This document shows, one piece after another, positions 35,787 to 45,343 of a DNA stretch of 64,000 nucleotides. Positions within the stretch are counted from its first letter, which is position 1; every line of letters starts with the position of its first letter. Both the position numbers and the translations under genes were made by a program. The notes under the pieces were generated by a model. That model was not told the DNA's origin. It was given only the letters and a program-made list of their open reading frames with translations, and searched no databases. The stretch comes from Aggregicoccus sp. 17bor-14 (GTDB taxonomy: Bacteria; Myxococcota; Myxococcia; Myxococcales; Myxococcaceae): NCBI RefSeq assembly GCF_009659535.1, contig NZ_VJZZ01000009.1, forward strand, positions 55,695 to 119,694. Direction: 5' to 3'.

Positions 35787-38264
35787 ATGCCCTGCCTCCT
35801 GCCCGTCCTGCTCCTCGCGCTCGGCGCGAGCGCGCCACTGCCCGCCCCCGGGGAGGGGCCGCAGGAGGTGCACCTCAGCGCGGACACACTCGCGCTGGAC
35901 GGGCTCACCCAGAAGGCCGAGGCCAGCGGCCGCGCCACCCTGGAGGGGCAGGGCGTGGTGATACGCGCGGACACCCTGAGCTGGGACCGCGCCGCCGGGA
36001 AGGTGGAGGCCCGGGGCAACGTCACCCTGGTGCGCGGCACCCTCGCCGTGGTGGCCGAGCGGCTCACGGCGAACCTGCTCACGCGCGAGCTCGCCGCCGA
36101 GGGCGCGCTCTTCATGCAGAAGGAGGGGGTGAGCCCGGAGCAGCTCGCCCAGGCCCCGAGCACCGAGGCGCTGCTGCGCGCGGGCCGCACCACGCTCACC
36201 TTCACCGCCACGCGCTTCCAGCTGCTCGAGGGCGACAGCTACGTCGTCGAGGACCTCGAGTTCACCCCCTGCGACTGCGACGCCACCCACCCGAGCTGGC
36301 ACGTCTCCGCGTCCTCCGCCCGGCTGCAGGCGGGAGGCCGCGCGCACCTCAAGAGCCCCACCATCTTCGTGCACGGGGTGCCCATCTTCTGGACGCCCTA
36401 CCTCTCGCTGCCCCTGAGCGACCGCGCCACCGGCCTGCTGATGCCGCTCATCACCACCTCCAGCCTCAGCGGCTTCTCCGTGGACCAGCCCTTCTTCCTC
36501 ACGCTGGGGCGCAGCTGGGATCTCACCCTCACCCCGGGCTACGCGTTCGGCTCCAGCGCCAACGGCAGCTTCGGCCTGGAGGGGCCGCGGCTGGGCACCG
36601 AGCTCAACTACGCGCCGAGCGCGGGCACCCGCGGGCGCATCTCGCTGCGGCTCCTGGACGACCTGCGCCAGCAGCGCGACCCGCGCAACCCGGACCCGGC
36701 CTTCGCCCTGGACGAGCAGCGCGGCCTGCGCTGGAACCTGCGCGTGGACCACGCCCAGGACCTGGGCGGGGGCTTCCACGATCGCCTCGATGCCTCGCTG
36801 CTCTCCGACGGCTACCTGCTGCGCGACGGCACGGTGGACATCGTCGCCTCCGCCGAGCGCTACATCCGCTCCACCGGCAGCCTCTACCACCGCAGCGACG
36901 ACCGCTACGTGGGCCTCGGCATCACCTTCGTGCAGGACATCCGCTACGGCTTCAGCTTCGCCGGCGGTGACCACGACCGGGCCGGCAACTCCGTGCCCGG
37001 TCCGCGGCCCCTGCAGCGGCTGCCCACCGTGCTCTACGCGCTGCCCGAGCGGCACCTGGGCGCGGGGCTCTTCGGCAGCCTCGGCGTCGAGTACAGCCGC
37101 ATGGCCCCGCTGCTGGGCGGCACGGAGGACACCGGCACGGACGGCATCTTCCTTCCGAACGACCCCGCCGAGCTCGCGAAGGTGGGAATCCCGGGTGTCA
37201 CCCCCATCCTGCTCGCGGACCCGGACGGCACCCAGAGCAACGGCCGCTTCGACCCGGGCGAGCGCGAGGCGCGCGACCGGCTGGACCTGCGCCCGCAGCT
37301 GAACCTCCCCCTGGCCGTCGGCTCCTTCCTGCGCGTCACGCCCTACGTGGCCGCGCGCGAGAGCCTCTACGTGGGGGAGGTGACGGGGGCGCGCTCGCAC
37401 CGCGGCTACGCGCTAGGCGGCGTGCAGCTGGACAGCGAGCTCGGCCGCACCTTCCACGCAGGCGCTTCGCAGCTGCGCCACACGCTGCACCCCGCGCTGG
37501 ACCTGCGCGCCGCGACGCCGGTGGTGCAGGGCGGGACGCCGGGGCGCTACGACGCGGTGGACGTGGCCACCCCGGACGCGGGCTTCCTGCAGGCGCGCCT
37601 GGAGCTGCGCCAGAGCCTCGCGCGCAAGGACGCGCGCGGCGCCGTGAGCGAGCTCGCGCGGCTCGAGCTCTCCCAGGGGATGGACCTGCGCACCGGCCGC
37701 CTCGGCACCCTGCTGGGCCGCCTGCGCACCGCCCTCGGCCCCGTCTCCGGCGGCGCGGAGGCGGAGCTGGACCCCGAGGCCCAGCGCAGCTCCGAGCGGC
37801 TCGCGCGCGTGGGAGCGGACGCGCAGTGGCAGGTGCTGCGCCCGCTCACCCTGCGCGGCAACTTCGAGCGCACCTTCCTCAGCTCGGAGCGCCTGCGCCG
37901 CGGCCTCGATGCCCTGGTGGGCGAGCCGCTGCCCCCCTGCAGCGAGGTGGTGCGCGGCACCCAGCCCTGCGCACAGGAGGGCCGGCCGCTGCTGCTGGGC
38001 ACCCGCGCGGGCGCCGGCGCGAGCCTGCGGCTGGGCTTCGGGCTGGGCCTGGACTACGGGCTCTCGCTGCTGCGCCGCCCTCCGAAGGACGCGCCCGGCG
38101 GCCCGGGGAAGCTCTGGCTCGAGTACCAGACGGTGGGCGTCTCCTACAGCCCCTCCTGCGACTGCTGGCGCGTGGACACCCGGCTCACGCTGCGGCCGGG
38201 CGTGCCGCGCCCCGAGTTCGGCTTCACCGTGACGCTGGCGAAGTTCGGCTCCTTCGGCAGCTAG
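35787..38264 (+). CDS. lptD: LPS-assembly outer-membrane protein LptD
   Basis: 825 residues. Signal peptide MPCLLPVLLLALGASA, then an OstA jellyroll domain (VHLSADTLALDGLTQKAEAS...VVIRADTLSWDRAAGKVEA), then a large C-terminal barrel. Cysteines in CDCDATHPSW (about residue 165) and CDCWRVD (near the C-terminus) correspond to the LptD disulfide pairs that link jellyroll and barrel. It inserts LPS into the outer leaflet. TATACC (35770-35775) ends 11 nt before ATG 35787; there is no ribosome site. LptE is not adjacent. Confidence 0.93.
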   Translation: MPCLLPVLLLALGASAPLPAPGEGPQEVHLSADTLALDGLTQKAEASGRATLEGQGVVIRADTLSWDRAAGKVEARGNVTLVRGTLAVVAERLTANLLTRELAAEGALFMQKEGVSPEQLAQAPSTEALLRAGRTTLTFTATRFQLLEGDSYVVEDLEFTPCDCDATHPSWHVSASSARLQAGGRAHLKSPTIFVHGVPIFWTPYLSLPLSDRATGLLMPLITTSSLSGFSVDQPFFLTLGRSWDLTLTPGYAFGSSANGSFGLEGPRLGTELNYAPSAGTRGRISLRLLDDLRQQRDPRNPDPAFALDEQRGLRWNLRVDHAQDLGGGFHDRLDASLLSDGYLLRDGTVDIVASAERYIRSTGSLYHRSDDRYVGLGITFVQDIRYGFSFAGGDHDRAGNSVPGPRPLQRLPTVLYALPERHLGAGLFGSLGVEYSRMAPLLGGTEDTGTDGIFLPNDPAELAKVGIPGVTPILLADPDGTQSNGRFDPGEREARDRLDLRPQLNLPLAVGSFLRVTPYVAARESLYVGEVTGARSHRGYALGGVQLDSELGRTFHAGASQLRHTLHPALDLRAATPVVQGGTPGRYDAVDVATPDAGFLQARLELRQSLARKDARGAVSELARLELSQGMDLRTGRLGTLLGRLRTALGPVSGGAEAELDPEAQRSSERLARVGADAQWQVLRPLTLRGNFERTFLSSERLRRGLDALVGEPLPPCSEVVRGTQPCAQEGRPLLLGTRAGAGASLRLGFGLGLDYGLSLLRRPPKDAPGGPGKLWLEYQTVGVSYSPSCDCWRVDTRLTLRPGVPRPEFGFTVTLAKFGSFGS

Positions 38265-38273
38265 GCGCGCCCC

Positions 38274-38936
38274 TCAGCGCGTGGGCAGCTCGGAGAGCAG
38301 GGTGCGGTCCGCGGAGCTGAGCCCGCTGCCCTCGGTGATGTGCCACAGCGCCTCCTGCACGCGGCCGCGCTCCTGCTCCACCTCCTTGTCCTCGAGCAGC
38401 CGGCACAGCTCGAGAACGTCCGGGTCGTCCGTCACCGGCCCGAGCACGTAGCGCGCGCTGGGCGAGGACGGGGTGCGCAGCTTGTTCGCGCAGAAGGCCC
38501 AGAGCGGGAAGGTGCGCTGCGAGGCGGCCGCGAGCGGCAAGAGCACGCGCTGCAGCAGCAGCCCGTTCTGCACCGCCTGCGTCTGCGACACGAGCACCGT
38601 GCCGCACGGCAGCTCCAGCACGTCGTCCGTGTCCTTCGCATGGCCCACCGGCAGGCACACCGACACGTCCGCGCCCAGGCCGAACTGCTCCGGGTCGTCC
38701 GTGTCGCAGAACGCATCCTGCGCGCCCGGGAAGGGGCTCTGCACGCTCACGCCCGCGGGCAGCACCAGGGCGCTGCCGCGCGGCGCCGCCGTGGAGGCGC
38801 CGAGGCCGGGCCGCACGGGCGCCTCGCCTCCGCCCCCGCCGCCTCCGCCGTCGTCGCCTCCGCCACCGCAGCCTGCTGCCGCCGCAGCGAGCGCTGCCAT
38901 CAGCCACACCGCCCCGCGCGCACGTGCCATCCGCAT
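38274..38936 (-). CDS. Hypothetical lipoprotein
   Basis: 220 residues. Lipobox AAAAAGC is followed by a Gly/Asp-rich spacer (GGGGDDGGGGGGGG) and a domain with four Cys (CDTDD, VCLPV, PCGTV, FCAN, plus LELCRLL). The pattern suggests disulfide-stabilised secretion. No family is recognised. ATG 38936 is preceded by GGAGGGGG 8 nt upstream. It converges with lptD. Confidence 0.7.
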   Translation of the reverse strand: MRMARARGAVWLMAALAAAAAGCGGGGDDGGGGGGGGEAPVRPGLGASTAAPRGSALVLPAGVSVQSPFPGAQDAFCDTDDPEQFGLGADVSVCLPVGHAKDTDDVLELPCGTVLVSQTQAVQNGLLLQRVLLPLAAASQRTFPLWAFCANKLRTPSSPSARYVLGPVTDDPDVLELCRLLEDKEVEQERGRVQEALWHITEGSGLSSADRTLLSELPTR

Positions 38937-39071
38937 TCGCAACCCCCTCCAGAGTGAAGCGTTGTGCGCGCCAACCTGCCGGGCGCTTTGCGGGCAGGCA
39001 AGCCCTCCCGGTGCGACAGGCGGCCCACGAATAGATTGACTCCGCCAGCACTGGCGAATTGCACTGCGCCC

Positions 39072-40691
39072 ATGCTTCGCCGCGCTCCCCAGGTTCTGCT
39101 CCTCACACTGCTCGCCCTCGCGGTGAGCTGCTCGCGCTGTGGCAAGGGGGCGCCCGGTGGGCGCGCCGAGCTGCGCCGCTTCCTGCCGCGCGCCGCCCAG
39201 GCGGTCATCGTGGTGCCCGAGGTGGGCGTGCTGGGCGAGAAGCTCGCGCGCTTCCAGCAGCTGAAGCTCACCTCGTTCGCCGCGCAGCTGGAGGGTTTCC
39301 CCAACGCGGAGTCGTACGTGAACGCGGCCATGCGCCAGCTGGGCGTGGACGTGCGCAGCCGCGCGGCGCTCGAGGCCGCGGGCATCGCGCCCGAGCGCGG
39401 CGCGGGCGTGGCGATGCTGGGCCCCGGGCGCACGCTCAGCGTGCTGGGCGTGAAGGACGCGAAGGCGCTGGAGTCCACCTTCGCGTCTCTCGCGCGCAAC
39501 CGGCTCGGGGCAGGGGAGCGCGCCGAGGTGAAGGTGGACGGCCACTCGCTCGTCACCTTCCGCCGCCGCGGCGCGGCGCTCCCCGTGCTGGGGCTGCTCT
39601 TCGTGGAGGACTACGCGCTGGTGGGCGCGGGCGCCATCGTGGGGGAGCTGGGCAGGCTCGCGGCGCTGCCGCCCGAGCAGAGCCTGCTGCAGGAGCCCGT
39701 CCTCTCGGACTCGCTCTCGCGGCTCCCGAAGGAGCTGGACCTCTACGCCTTCCTGCCGGGCGGAGGGGGCCTCTTGCCGCAGGGCACGGTGCAGGGGCTC
39801 ACCCTCACCGGGCTCATCACGCCGGACGCCGTCACCGTGCGCGCGGACGCGCCGTGGCCGGACCGCGAGGCCACGCTCGCGGTGCTGGACGTGCAGAAGG
39901 GGCCCGAGCTGCTCGGGTACCTGCCCGCGGACAGCTTCCTCGTGGCGCGCTTCGCCGGGGACCCCGCGGGCCTGGACGGCGTGTGGCCGTACATCGTGGG
40001 CGCGCAGGTCACGCGCGCGGTGCAGGAGAGCGGCTTCGACTTCAGGGGCGAGGTGCTGCAGAACCTCAAGAGCGGCGCGGTGGCCGGCGTCTCGCTCGCG
40101 CCCACCGTGCAGCTGGGCGCGGGCGTGCCGGCGCTCGACCTGCGGCGCACCAACCCCTTCCGCTTCGTGCAGCTCGCGGTCATCACCGAGGTGAAGGACC
40201 CGAAGCGCGCCGCCGCCACGCTGGAGAAGCTCCCGCCGGTGGCCGAGCGCTTCGGCGCGCAGGTGCGCCCCGCGGAGCTGAAGGGACAGCGCGTGTACCT
40301 CACGAGCTACCGGCAGGGAGAGGGCGCGCACCTCGCGCAGGTGGGCGAGCGGCTCGTGCTCGCCGCGCCGCAGTCGCGCCTCGAGTCCCTGCTGGGCACG
40401 CTCGCGGGCAAGCCCGGCGCGGGCGCCGTCGCGCCCGAGCTCGCGAAGGCGCTCGAGGAGCCGGGCCTGGGCGTGGTGCTGGACCTGCGCCGCTTCGCGC
40501 AGGCGGTGAAGGACCTGCCCAGCGAGGCCTGGGGCCTGGGGGGCTTCGCCATCAAGGACACCACCGTGCGCTGGCTCGAGGCCACGGACGACCTGCGCGC
40601 CGTCACCTTCGGCCTCTCGCGCAAGCAGCGCGCGCTGCAGGCCGAGCTCAGCCTGAAGCTCGTGCAGCCCCAAGCTCGGGACCCGAAGTGA
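39072..40691 (+). CDS. Hypothetical lipoprotein coupled to an ABC transporter
   Basis: 539 residues. The signal ends LALAVSCSRC, giving a lipidated Cys. Repeated segments with beta-strand and charged-helix character (LGVKDAKALESTFASL; VDGHSLVTFRRRG; LVGAGAIVGELGRLAAL) resemble DUF3352-like extracytoplasmic proteins. Its stop overlaps the GTG of the ABC ATPase by 4 nt, so it is translated with it. It may be a substrate-loading or accessory part of the transporter. Confidence 0.72.
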   Translation: MLRRAPQVLLLTLLALAVSCSRCGKGAPGGRAELRRFLPRAAQAVIVVPEVGVLGEKLARFQQLKLTSFAAQLEGFPNAESYVNAAMRQLGVDVRSRAALEAAGIAPERGAGVAMLGPGRTLSVLGVKDAKALESTFASLARNRLGAGERAEVKVDGHSLVTFRRRGAALPVLGLLFVEDYALVGAGAIVGELGRLAALPPEQSLLQEPVLSDSLSRLPKELDLYAFLPGGGGLLPQGTVQGLTLTGLITPDAVTVRADAPWPDREATLAVLDVQKGPELLGYLPADSFLVARFAGDPAGLDGVWPYIVGAQVTRAVQESGFDFRGEVLQNLKSGAVAGVSLAPTVQLGAGVPALDLRRTNPFRFVQLAVITEVKDPKRAAATLEKLPPVAERFGAQVRPAELKGQRVYLTSYRQGEGAHLAQVGERLVLAAPQSRLESLLGTLAGKPGAGAVAPELAKALEEPGLGVVLDLRRFAQAVKDLPSEAWGLGGFAIKDTTVRWLEATDDLRAVTFGLSRKQRALQAELSLKLVQPQARDPK

Positions 40692-41362
40692 TCCGCGCGC
40701 GCGACATCGTGAAGCGCTACCGCGACGGCGAGGGGCCCGAGGTGCGCGTGTTGGACGGGCTCTCGCTGGACGTGGAGTCGGGAGACTTCGTGGCCATCGT
40801 GGGCCCCTCGGGCAGCGGCAAGAGCACGCTCTTGCACCTGCTGGGCGGGCTGGACGTGCACTACGAGGGCAGCGTGGAGGTGGCCGGCACGCGCGTCACC
40901 GGCCTCTCGGACGCGGCGCTCGCGCGCTTTCGCAACGCGAAGGTGGGCTTCATCTTCCAGTCCTTCCACCTGGTGCCCAACCTCTCCGCGCTGGAGAACG
41001 TGCTCCTGCCCAGCCACTTCGGCGCCTCGGCAGAGGGCGATGCGCGCGCGCGCGCCGCGGCGGTGCTCACCCGCGTGGGGCTGGGCGCGAAGCTGGACCG
41101 GCCACCGAGCCGGCTCTCCGGCGGCGAGCGCCAGCGCGTGGCCATCGCCCGCGCGCTCTTCACCGGGCCCCAGGTGCTCCTGTGCGACGAGCCCACGGGA
41201 AACCTGGACGCGGCCACCGGCGCGGGCATCATCGAGCTGTTCCACGAGCTGCACCGCGAGGGGCTCACCCTGCTCGCGGTGACGCACGAGGAGCGCATGA
41301 GCAGCGCGGCGCGGCGGGTGCTGCGCCTCAAGGAGGGCAGGCTGGTGGAGGAAGCGCGATGA
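40688..41362 (+). CDS. ABC transporter ATP-binding protein (LolD/MacB-like)
   Basis: 224 residues. Walker A GPSGSGKST, Q-loop FQSFHLVP, signature LSGGERQR, Walker B LLCDEPTGNLD and H-loop AVTHE are complete. The sequence follows the LolD/MacB/FtsE type that partners type VII ABC permeases, which perform mechanical work in the periplasm rather than import. GTG 40688 overlaps the lipoprotein stop and its stop overlaps the permease ATG. Confidence 0.93.
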   Translation: MIRARDIVKRYRDGEGPEVRVLDGLSLDVESGDFVAIVGPSGSGKSTLLHLLGGLDVHYEGSVEVAGTRVTGLSDAALARFRNAKVGFIFQSFHLVPNLSALENVLLPSHFGASAEGDARARAAAVLTRVGLGAKLDRPPSRLSGGERQRVAIARALFTGPQVLLCDEPTGNLDAATGAGIIELFHELHREGLTLLAVTHEERMSSAARRVLRLKEGRLVEEAR

Positions 41363-42639
41363 GGCTCGGCTCGCTCGGGCGCCTGGTGCGCCTCTCGCTC
41401 GCCCGCGAGCGGCGCGGGGCGCTCTTCAGCGCCTTCGGCGTCTCGGTGGGCGTGGGCGCGCTGGTGTTCTTCCTCGCGCTGGGGCTGGGCGTGGGGCGCA
41501 CCATCCGCGAGCGCGTGTTCCCCACGGACGCGCGGCTGCTGGACGTGGTGCCTCCGCAGGTCTCGCTCGGCGCGCTCTTCGGCGGCGGCAAGCTGGACGC
41601 GGCCATGGTGGAGCGGCTCACGGGCTTGCCCGGCGTAGAGCGGGTGTACCGCAAGATGAACGTGCGCGTGCCCGCGGTGACCCGCTACGAGGGCGCCTTC
41701 TTCGGCTCGCGCCTGCGCATGGGCCTGGAGGTGCTCGCGGTGGGCGTGGACGCGGGCTTCGTGCAGGAGGACGTGCAGCTGGGGCGCTTCGAGGACCCGG
41801 GCGCAGGTGCGCCCATCCCCGCCGTCATCTCCACGCGGCTCCTCGAGATCTACAACAAGACCTTCGCCCCGGCGCGCAAGCTGCCGCAGCTCTCGCCGCA
41901 GATGCTGGTGGGCTTCAGCTTCCCCATCGAGTTCAACCGCTCCTACGTGGCCGCGACCTCCGGCGGGCCCGTGACGGCGGCGAGCGCGAAGGTGGTGGGC
42001 GCGAGCGAGCGCGCGCTGCTCGCGGGCGTCACCATCCCGCTCGCCACGGCCATCCGCGTGAACCGCGAGGCGGGCGTGGACGCGGACACCTTCACCGGCG
42101 TGACGCTGGTGGCGAGAGATCCCTCCGAGGTGCCGCGCCTGGTGGACGAGGTGAAGGCGATGGGCCTGGAGATCGACGACCAGGAGCGCCGGCTCGCGGA
42201 GAACGCGGGCGCGGCCGTGGCGCTCACGACCTCCGCGCTCGCGCTGCTCTCGGTGCTCATCTGCCTGCTGGCCGCGGTGAACATCACTCACGCGCTGAGC
42301 GCCTCGGTGCGCGCGCGGGCGCGGGAGATCGGCGTGATGCAGGCGGTGGGCGCGAGCCGCTCGGACGTGCGCAACATCGTGCTCGCGGAGGCCGGCGTCA
42401 TCGGCCTGCTCGGAGGCCTCGCGGGGACCCTGGGCGCGCTCGCGCTCGCGCTCGGCGTGGACGCGCTGAGCAGCCGCCTCCTGCCGCCCTTTCCCTTCAA
42501 GCCCGAGAGCTTCTTTTCCTTCCCCGCGTGGGTGGTGCTCGGAGGGGTCGCGCTGGGCCTGCTCGCGGCGCTCGCGGGTGCCTACTTCCCGGCGCGGGCG
42601 GCGGCGGCCACGGATCCGGCGAGGACGCTCGCCGGATGA
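41359..42639 (+). CDS. ABC transporter permease, FtsX/MacB type
   Basis: 426 residues. One N-terminal helix (FSAFGVSVGVGALVFFLALGLG), a periplasmic MacB-PCD-like domain to about residue 290, then three helices, including LTTSALALLSVLICLLAAVN and IGLLGGLAGTLGALALALGV, ending in the cytoplasmic-edge motif GAYFPARAAAATDPARTL. This is the type VII topology. It would act with the preceding ATPase on lipoproteins, macrolides or cell-wall factors; which is unknown. ATG 41359 overlaps the ATPase stop by 4 nt. Confidence 0.9.
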   Translation: MRLGSLGRLVRLSLARERRGALFSAFGVSVGVGALVFFLALGLGVGRTIRERVFPTDARLLDVVPPQVSLGALFGGGKLDAAMVERLTGLPGVERVYRKMNVRVPAVTRYEGAFFGSRLRMGLEVLAVGVDAGFVQEDVQLGRFEDPGAGAPIPAVISTRLLEIYNKTFAPARKLPQLSPQMLVGFSFPIEFNRSYVAATSGGPVTAASAKVVGASERALLAGVTIPLATAIRVNREAGVDADTFTGVTLVARDPSEVPRLVDEVKAMGLEIDDQERRLAENAGAAVALTTSALALLSVLICLLAAVNITHALSASVRARAREIGVMQAVGASRSDVRNIVLAEAGVIGLLGGLAGTLGALALALGVDALSSRLLPPFPFKPESFFSFPAWVVLGGVALGLLAALAGAYFPARAAAATDPARTLAG

Positions 42640-43457
42640 GCCGTCCCGCCACACGGGCCTGGGTCGCGAACGCGCTCTGCCTCGCCGCGCTGCTCTGGCT
42701 CTACGCCGGAGACCTGCGCAATGCGCTCGCTGCGAGGAGCGCCGAGGTCTCGGCCTTCCAGGAGCTGCCCTCGGTGCTGCAGCCCGCGCTGGTGCTCGCG
42801 GCCACCGCGCTCGCGCTCGGCTTCGCCCTGTACGGGCTCGCGCGCCGCCGCGGCCCGGAGTTCCGCGGCTACCGGCTGCTGCCCATCGTGCTGGTGAGCG
42901 CGCTGTTCGTGGACCTGCTCTTCTCGGAGAGCGAGGTGCCGGTCTCCAGCGCGGGCGCGGCCACCTTCGCGCTGCAGCACTTCGCCGCGGGCGCGCAGGA
43001 GCTCGCCTCCGGGGGCCGGGTGCCCACCCGCCCCGAGAAGCTGCAGCCGCTGCTCGAGCAGCTGGGGCGCCCGCCCTACCTCGTGCGCGGTGCGCCCGCG
43101 AGCGCGTACGGGCTGCAGGTGCGCGAGGGCTGCGAGGGGCCGGTGACCGAGTCCCCCGGCGCCGAGGTGGGCACGCTGCTGTACTGCGTGGGGCCGCTCG
43201 CGCAGGTGGCCTGGGTGACGCTGGTGGCGCTGCCCACCGAGCGCACCTTCGGCGCGCCCGAAATACTCTCGTCCGGAGGGCGGCCGCGCGTCGTCACCGT
43301 GATGCCGGAGGCCGAGGCGGGGGAGGGGAGCGCCGCGCCCCCTCCGAGCGGCGCGTTCCTTGAAGCGCCCGAGCCGCCACCGGGGCCCGTTCCAGCGCCG
43401 CTTCAGGCTCCCGGTGACGGCGGAATGCCTGCGCGCGAAGGGGCGGGGCCGGGTTGA
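42636..43457 (+). CDS. Hypothetical membrane protein
   Basis: 273 residues. Three hydrophobic helices (VANALCLAALLWLYA; LPSVLQPALVLAATALALGF; LLPIVLVSALFVDLLF) precede a soluble region (periplasmic if the last helix exits outward) with Cys in REGCEGPV and LLYCVG. The C-terminus is Pro-rich (EPPPGPVPAPLQAPG). No family recognised. ATG 42636 overlaps the permease stop; the kinase frame starts within its 3' end. Confidence 0.7.
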   Translation: MSRPATRAWVANALCLAALLWLYAGDLRNALAARSAEVSAFQELPSVLQPALVLAATALALGFALYGLARRRGPEFRGYRLLPIVLVSALFVDLLFSESEVPVSSAGAATFALQHFAAGAQELASGGRVPTRPEKLQPLLEQLGRPPYLVRGAPASAYGLQVREGCEGPVTESPGAEVGTLLYCVGPLAQVAWVTLVALPTERTFGAPEILSSGGRPRVVTVMPEAEAGEGSAAPPPSGAFLEAPEPPPGPVPAPLQAPGDGGMPAREGAGPG

Positions 43458-45234
43458 CCCCCCGCAGAGCGCATCGCTAGGCTCGAAGTCACCTCTGAGC
43501 CCGGATGCTCCCCTGACGCTCCCTTCCGCACCCCGGCAGCCGCTTCCCTTCGGCAACTACCTGCTGCTGGACCGCATCGGCGTGGGCGGGATGGCGGAGG
43601 TGTGGCGCGCGACGGCGAGGGACCCGAGCGGCCTCGAGCGCCTGGTGGCCATCAAGCGCATCCTGCCCAGCCTCGCGCAGGACCCGGACTTCCTCGCGAT
43701 GTTCCAGGACGAGGCGCGCCTGGGCGGGCAGCTCGTGCATCCCCACATCGCGCGCGTGCACGAGCTGGGGCAGTGCGAGGACGGCTCCTTCATCGCGATG
43801 GAGTACATCCCGGGCAAGGACCTGCGCGCGCTCTTCGAGCGGAACCGGCGCAACGGCGCGCCCATGCCGCTGCGGCTCGCGGTGTACGCGCTCGCGCAGC
43901 TCGCGGACGGGCTGGACTTCGCCCACCGCCAGTGCGACGCGCGCGGCGAGTCGCTGCAGGTGGTGCACCGGGACGTGTCCCCGCAGAACGCGGTGGTCTC
44001 GTACGCGGGCGAGGTGAAGCTCATCGACTTCGGCATCGCCAGGGCCGCCGGGATGGGGCCTCGCGGACGCTCGGGGGCGCTCAAGGGGAAGTTCTCGTAC
44101 ATGAGCCCCGAGCAGGTGCGGGGCCAGCCCGTGGACGCGCGCTCGGACGTCTTCGCGCTGGGCGTGTGCCTCTACGAGCTGCTCACCGGTGAGCGGCTCT
44201 TCAACGGCGAGACGGACTTCGTGGTGCTGGAGCAGGTGCGCGAGGCGCAGGTGGAGCCGCCCTCGCGGCGCAACCCGCGCATCCCGGCGGCGCTGGAGCG
44301 AATCGTGCTGCGGGCGCTCGCGCGCGAGCCGGAGGCGCGCTACGCGAGCGCGGGCGAGGTGGCGGGCGACCTGCGCAGCTTCCTCGCCGCGCAGCCGCCG
44401 TACCCCACGCGCGCCGAGCTCGCAGCGTACATGCAGGCCACCTTCGCCGAGGAGATGGCGCAGGAGCAGGAGCGCCTCGAGGCCTTCCTCGCGGCCCGGG
44501 TGGACCCCTCCACGCTCCCCACGCAGCTCGAGGTCCCTGCTTCCCGTGTCCTCCCTCTCCCCCTGGGAGAGGGTCGGGGTGAGGGAAGTGAGCCCGCACC
44601 CGTGCACCCCACGCCCACCGCTGCGCCGCTGACGGCCGGTCCCCGCGCCAGGCCCGCGAGCCGCCGCCGCGCCCTCCTCGCCGCCGCCTCGCTCGCGCTC
44701 CTCGCGGCTGCGGGCGCCGCCGGCTACCGGCTGCTCCCCCGCGAGCCCGCGCAGGGCTTCCTCCTCGTGGACGTGCCACCCGAGCTGCGCGGCCTCGCGC
44801 GGGTGAGCGTGAACGGCGAGGACCTGGGCGCGCCCATGCAGTGGCCGCTCCTGCGGCGCGTGGCCGCAGGCCCTGCGCTGGTGCAGGTGACGGCGCCCGG
44901 TCGCGAGCCCTTCCGCACGCCCGTGCGGGTAGATCCGGGCACCCTGCCCACGCGCGTGGACGCGCTGCCCCGCGCGCGCGAGGTCCAGGTCCCCCTCGTG
45001 GTGCGCACCGAGCCCGCAGACGCGCAGCTGCTGCTGGACGGGCGCGTGGTGCGCGAGGCGGGCGAGTCGCGCGAGTACGTCGGCGCGCTCGTGGCGGGCA
45101 CCCGCGCCCGGCTCGAGGCGCGCGCGCCGGGCTACCGGCCGCTCGTGCAGGAGCTGGCGCCGGAGGAAGGCCGCCCGCTGCAGATCTCTGCCCGCCTGGA
45201 GTCCGAGGCAGTGGCGCAGGAGCAGATTCGCTAG
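43414..45234 (+). CDS. Ser/Thr protein kinase with C-terminal PEGA-like domain
   Basis: About 606 residues. Hanks-type kinase: IGVGGMAEVWRA (P-loop), VAIKR, VVHRDVSPQNAVV (catalytic loop), LIDFGIARA and YMSPEQVRG. After the kinase (to about residue 350) come a linker with an inserted LPLPLGEGRGEGS stretch from a dispersed repeat, one membrane helix (LLAAASLALLAAAGAAGYRL) and a PEGA-like repeat domain with RTEPADAQLLLDGRVVREA. HRDVSPQN and MSPEQVRG are typical of myxobacterial kinases. The start is uncertain: GTG 43414 is the best of few in-frame codons and overlaps the preceding gene; a TTG lies at 43360. Confidence 0.9.
   Translation: MTAECLRAKGRGRVDPPQSASLGSKSPLSPDAPLTLPSAPRQPLPFGNYLLLDRIGVGGMAEVWRATARDPSGLERLVAIKRILPSLAQDPDFLAMFQDEARLGGQLVHPHIARVHELGQCEDGSFIAMEYIPGKDLRALFERNRRNGAPMPLRLAVYALAQLADGLDFAHRQCDARGESLQVVHRDVSPQNAVVSYAGEVKLIDFGIARAAGMGPRGRSGALKGKFSYMSPEQVRGQPVDARSDVFALGVCLYELLTGERLFNGETDFVVLEQVREAQVEPPSRRNPRIPAALERIVLRALAREPEARYASAGEVAGDLRSFLAAQPPYPTRAELAAYMQATFAEEMAQEQERLEAFLAARVDPSTLPTQLEVPASRVLPLPLGEGRGEGSEPAPVHPTPTAAPLTAGPRARPASRRRALLAAASLALLAAAGAAGYRLLPREPAQGFLLVDVPPELRGLARVSVNGEDLGAPMQWPLLRRVAAGPALVQVTAPGREPFRTPVRVDPGTLPTRVDALPRAREVQVPLVVRTEPADAQLLLDGRVVREAGESREYVGALVAGTRARLEARAPGYRPLVQELAPEEGRPLQISARLESEAVAQEQIR
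44553..44585. repeat. Copy of the dispersed palindromic repeat inside the kinase gene
   Basis: CCCTCTCCCCCTGGGAGAGG plus GTCGGGGTGAGGG, matching the intergenic unit at 32144-32177 with few differences. Read in frame it encodes LPLPLGEGRGEG in the linker between kinase domain and membrane helix, without breaking the frame. Confidence 0.75.
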
Positions 45235-45343
45235 CGTCCTGGCCCCGGGCAGGGCAGAGGATCCAGAGCAATGACGCCGCCGTCCCGCGCGTAGGGTCAG
45301 GACACGGCAGCGACGGCGCGTACACCGAGGGAGAGCGAACACG

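Noticed and set aside
43360..43413. TTG start for the kinase at 43360
   Set aside because: It would add 18 residues that overlap the preceding gene with no ribosome site; GTG 43414 is closer and still imperfect.
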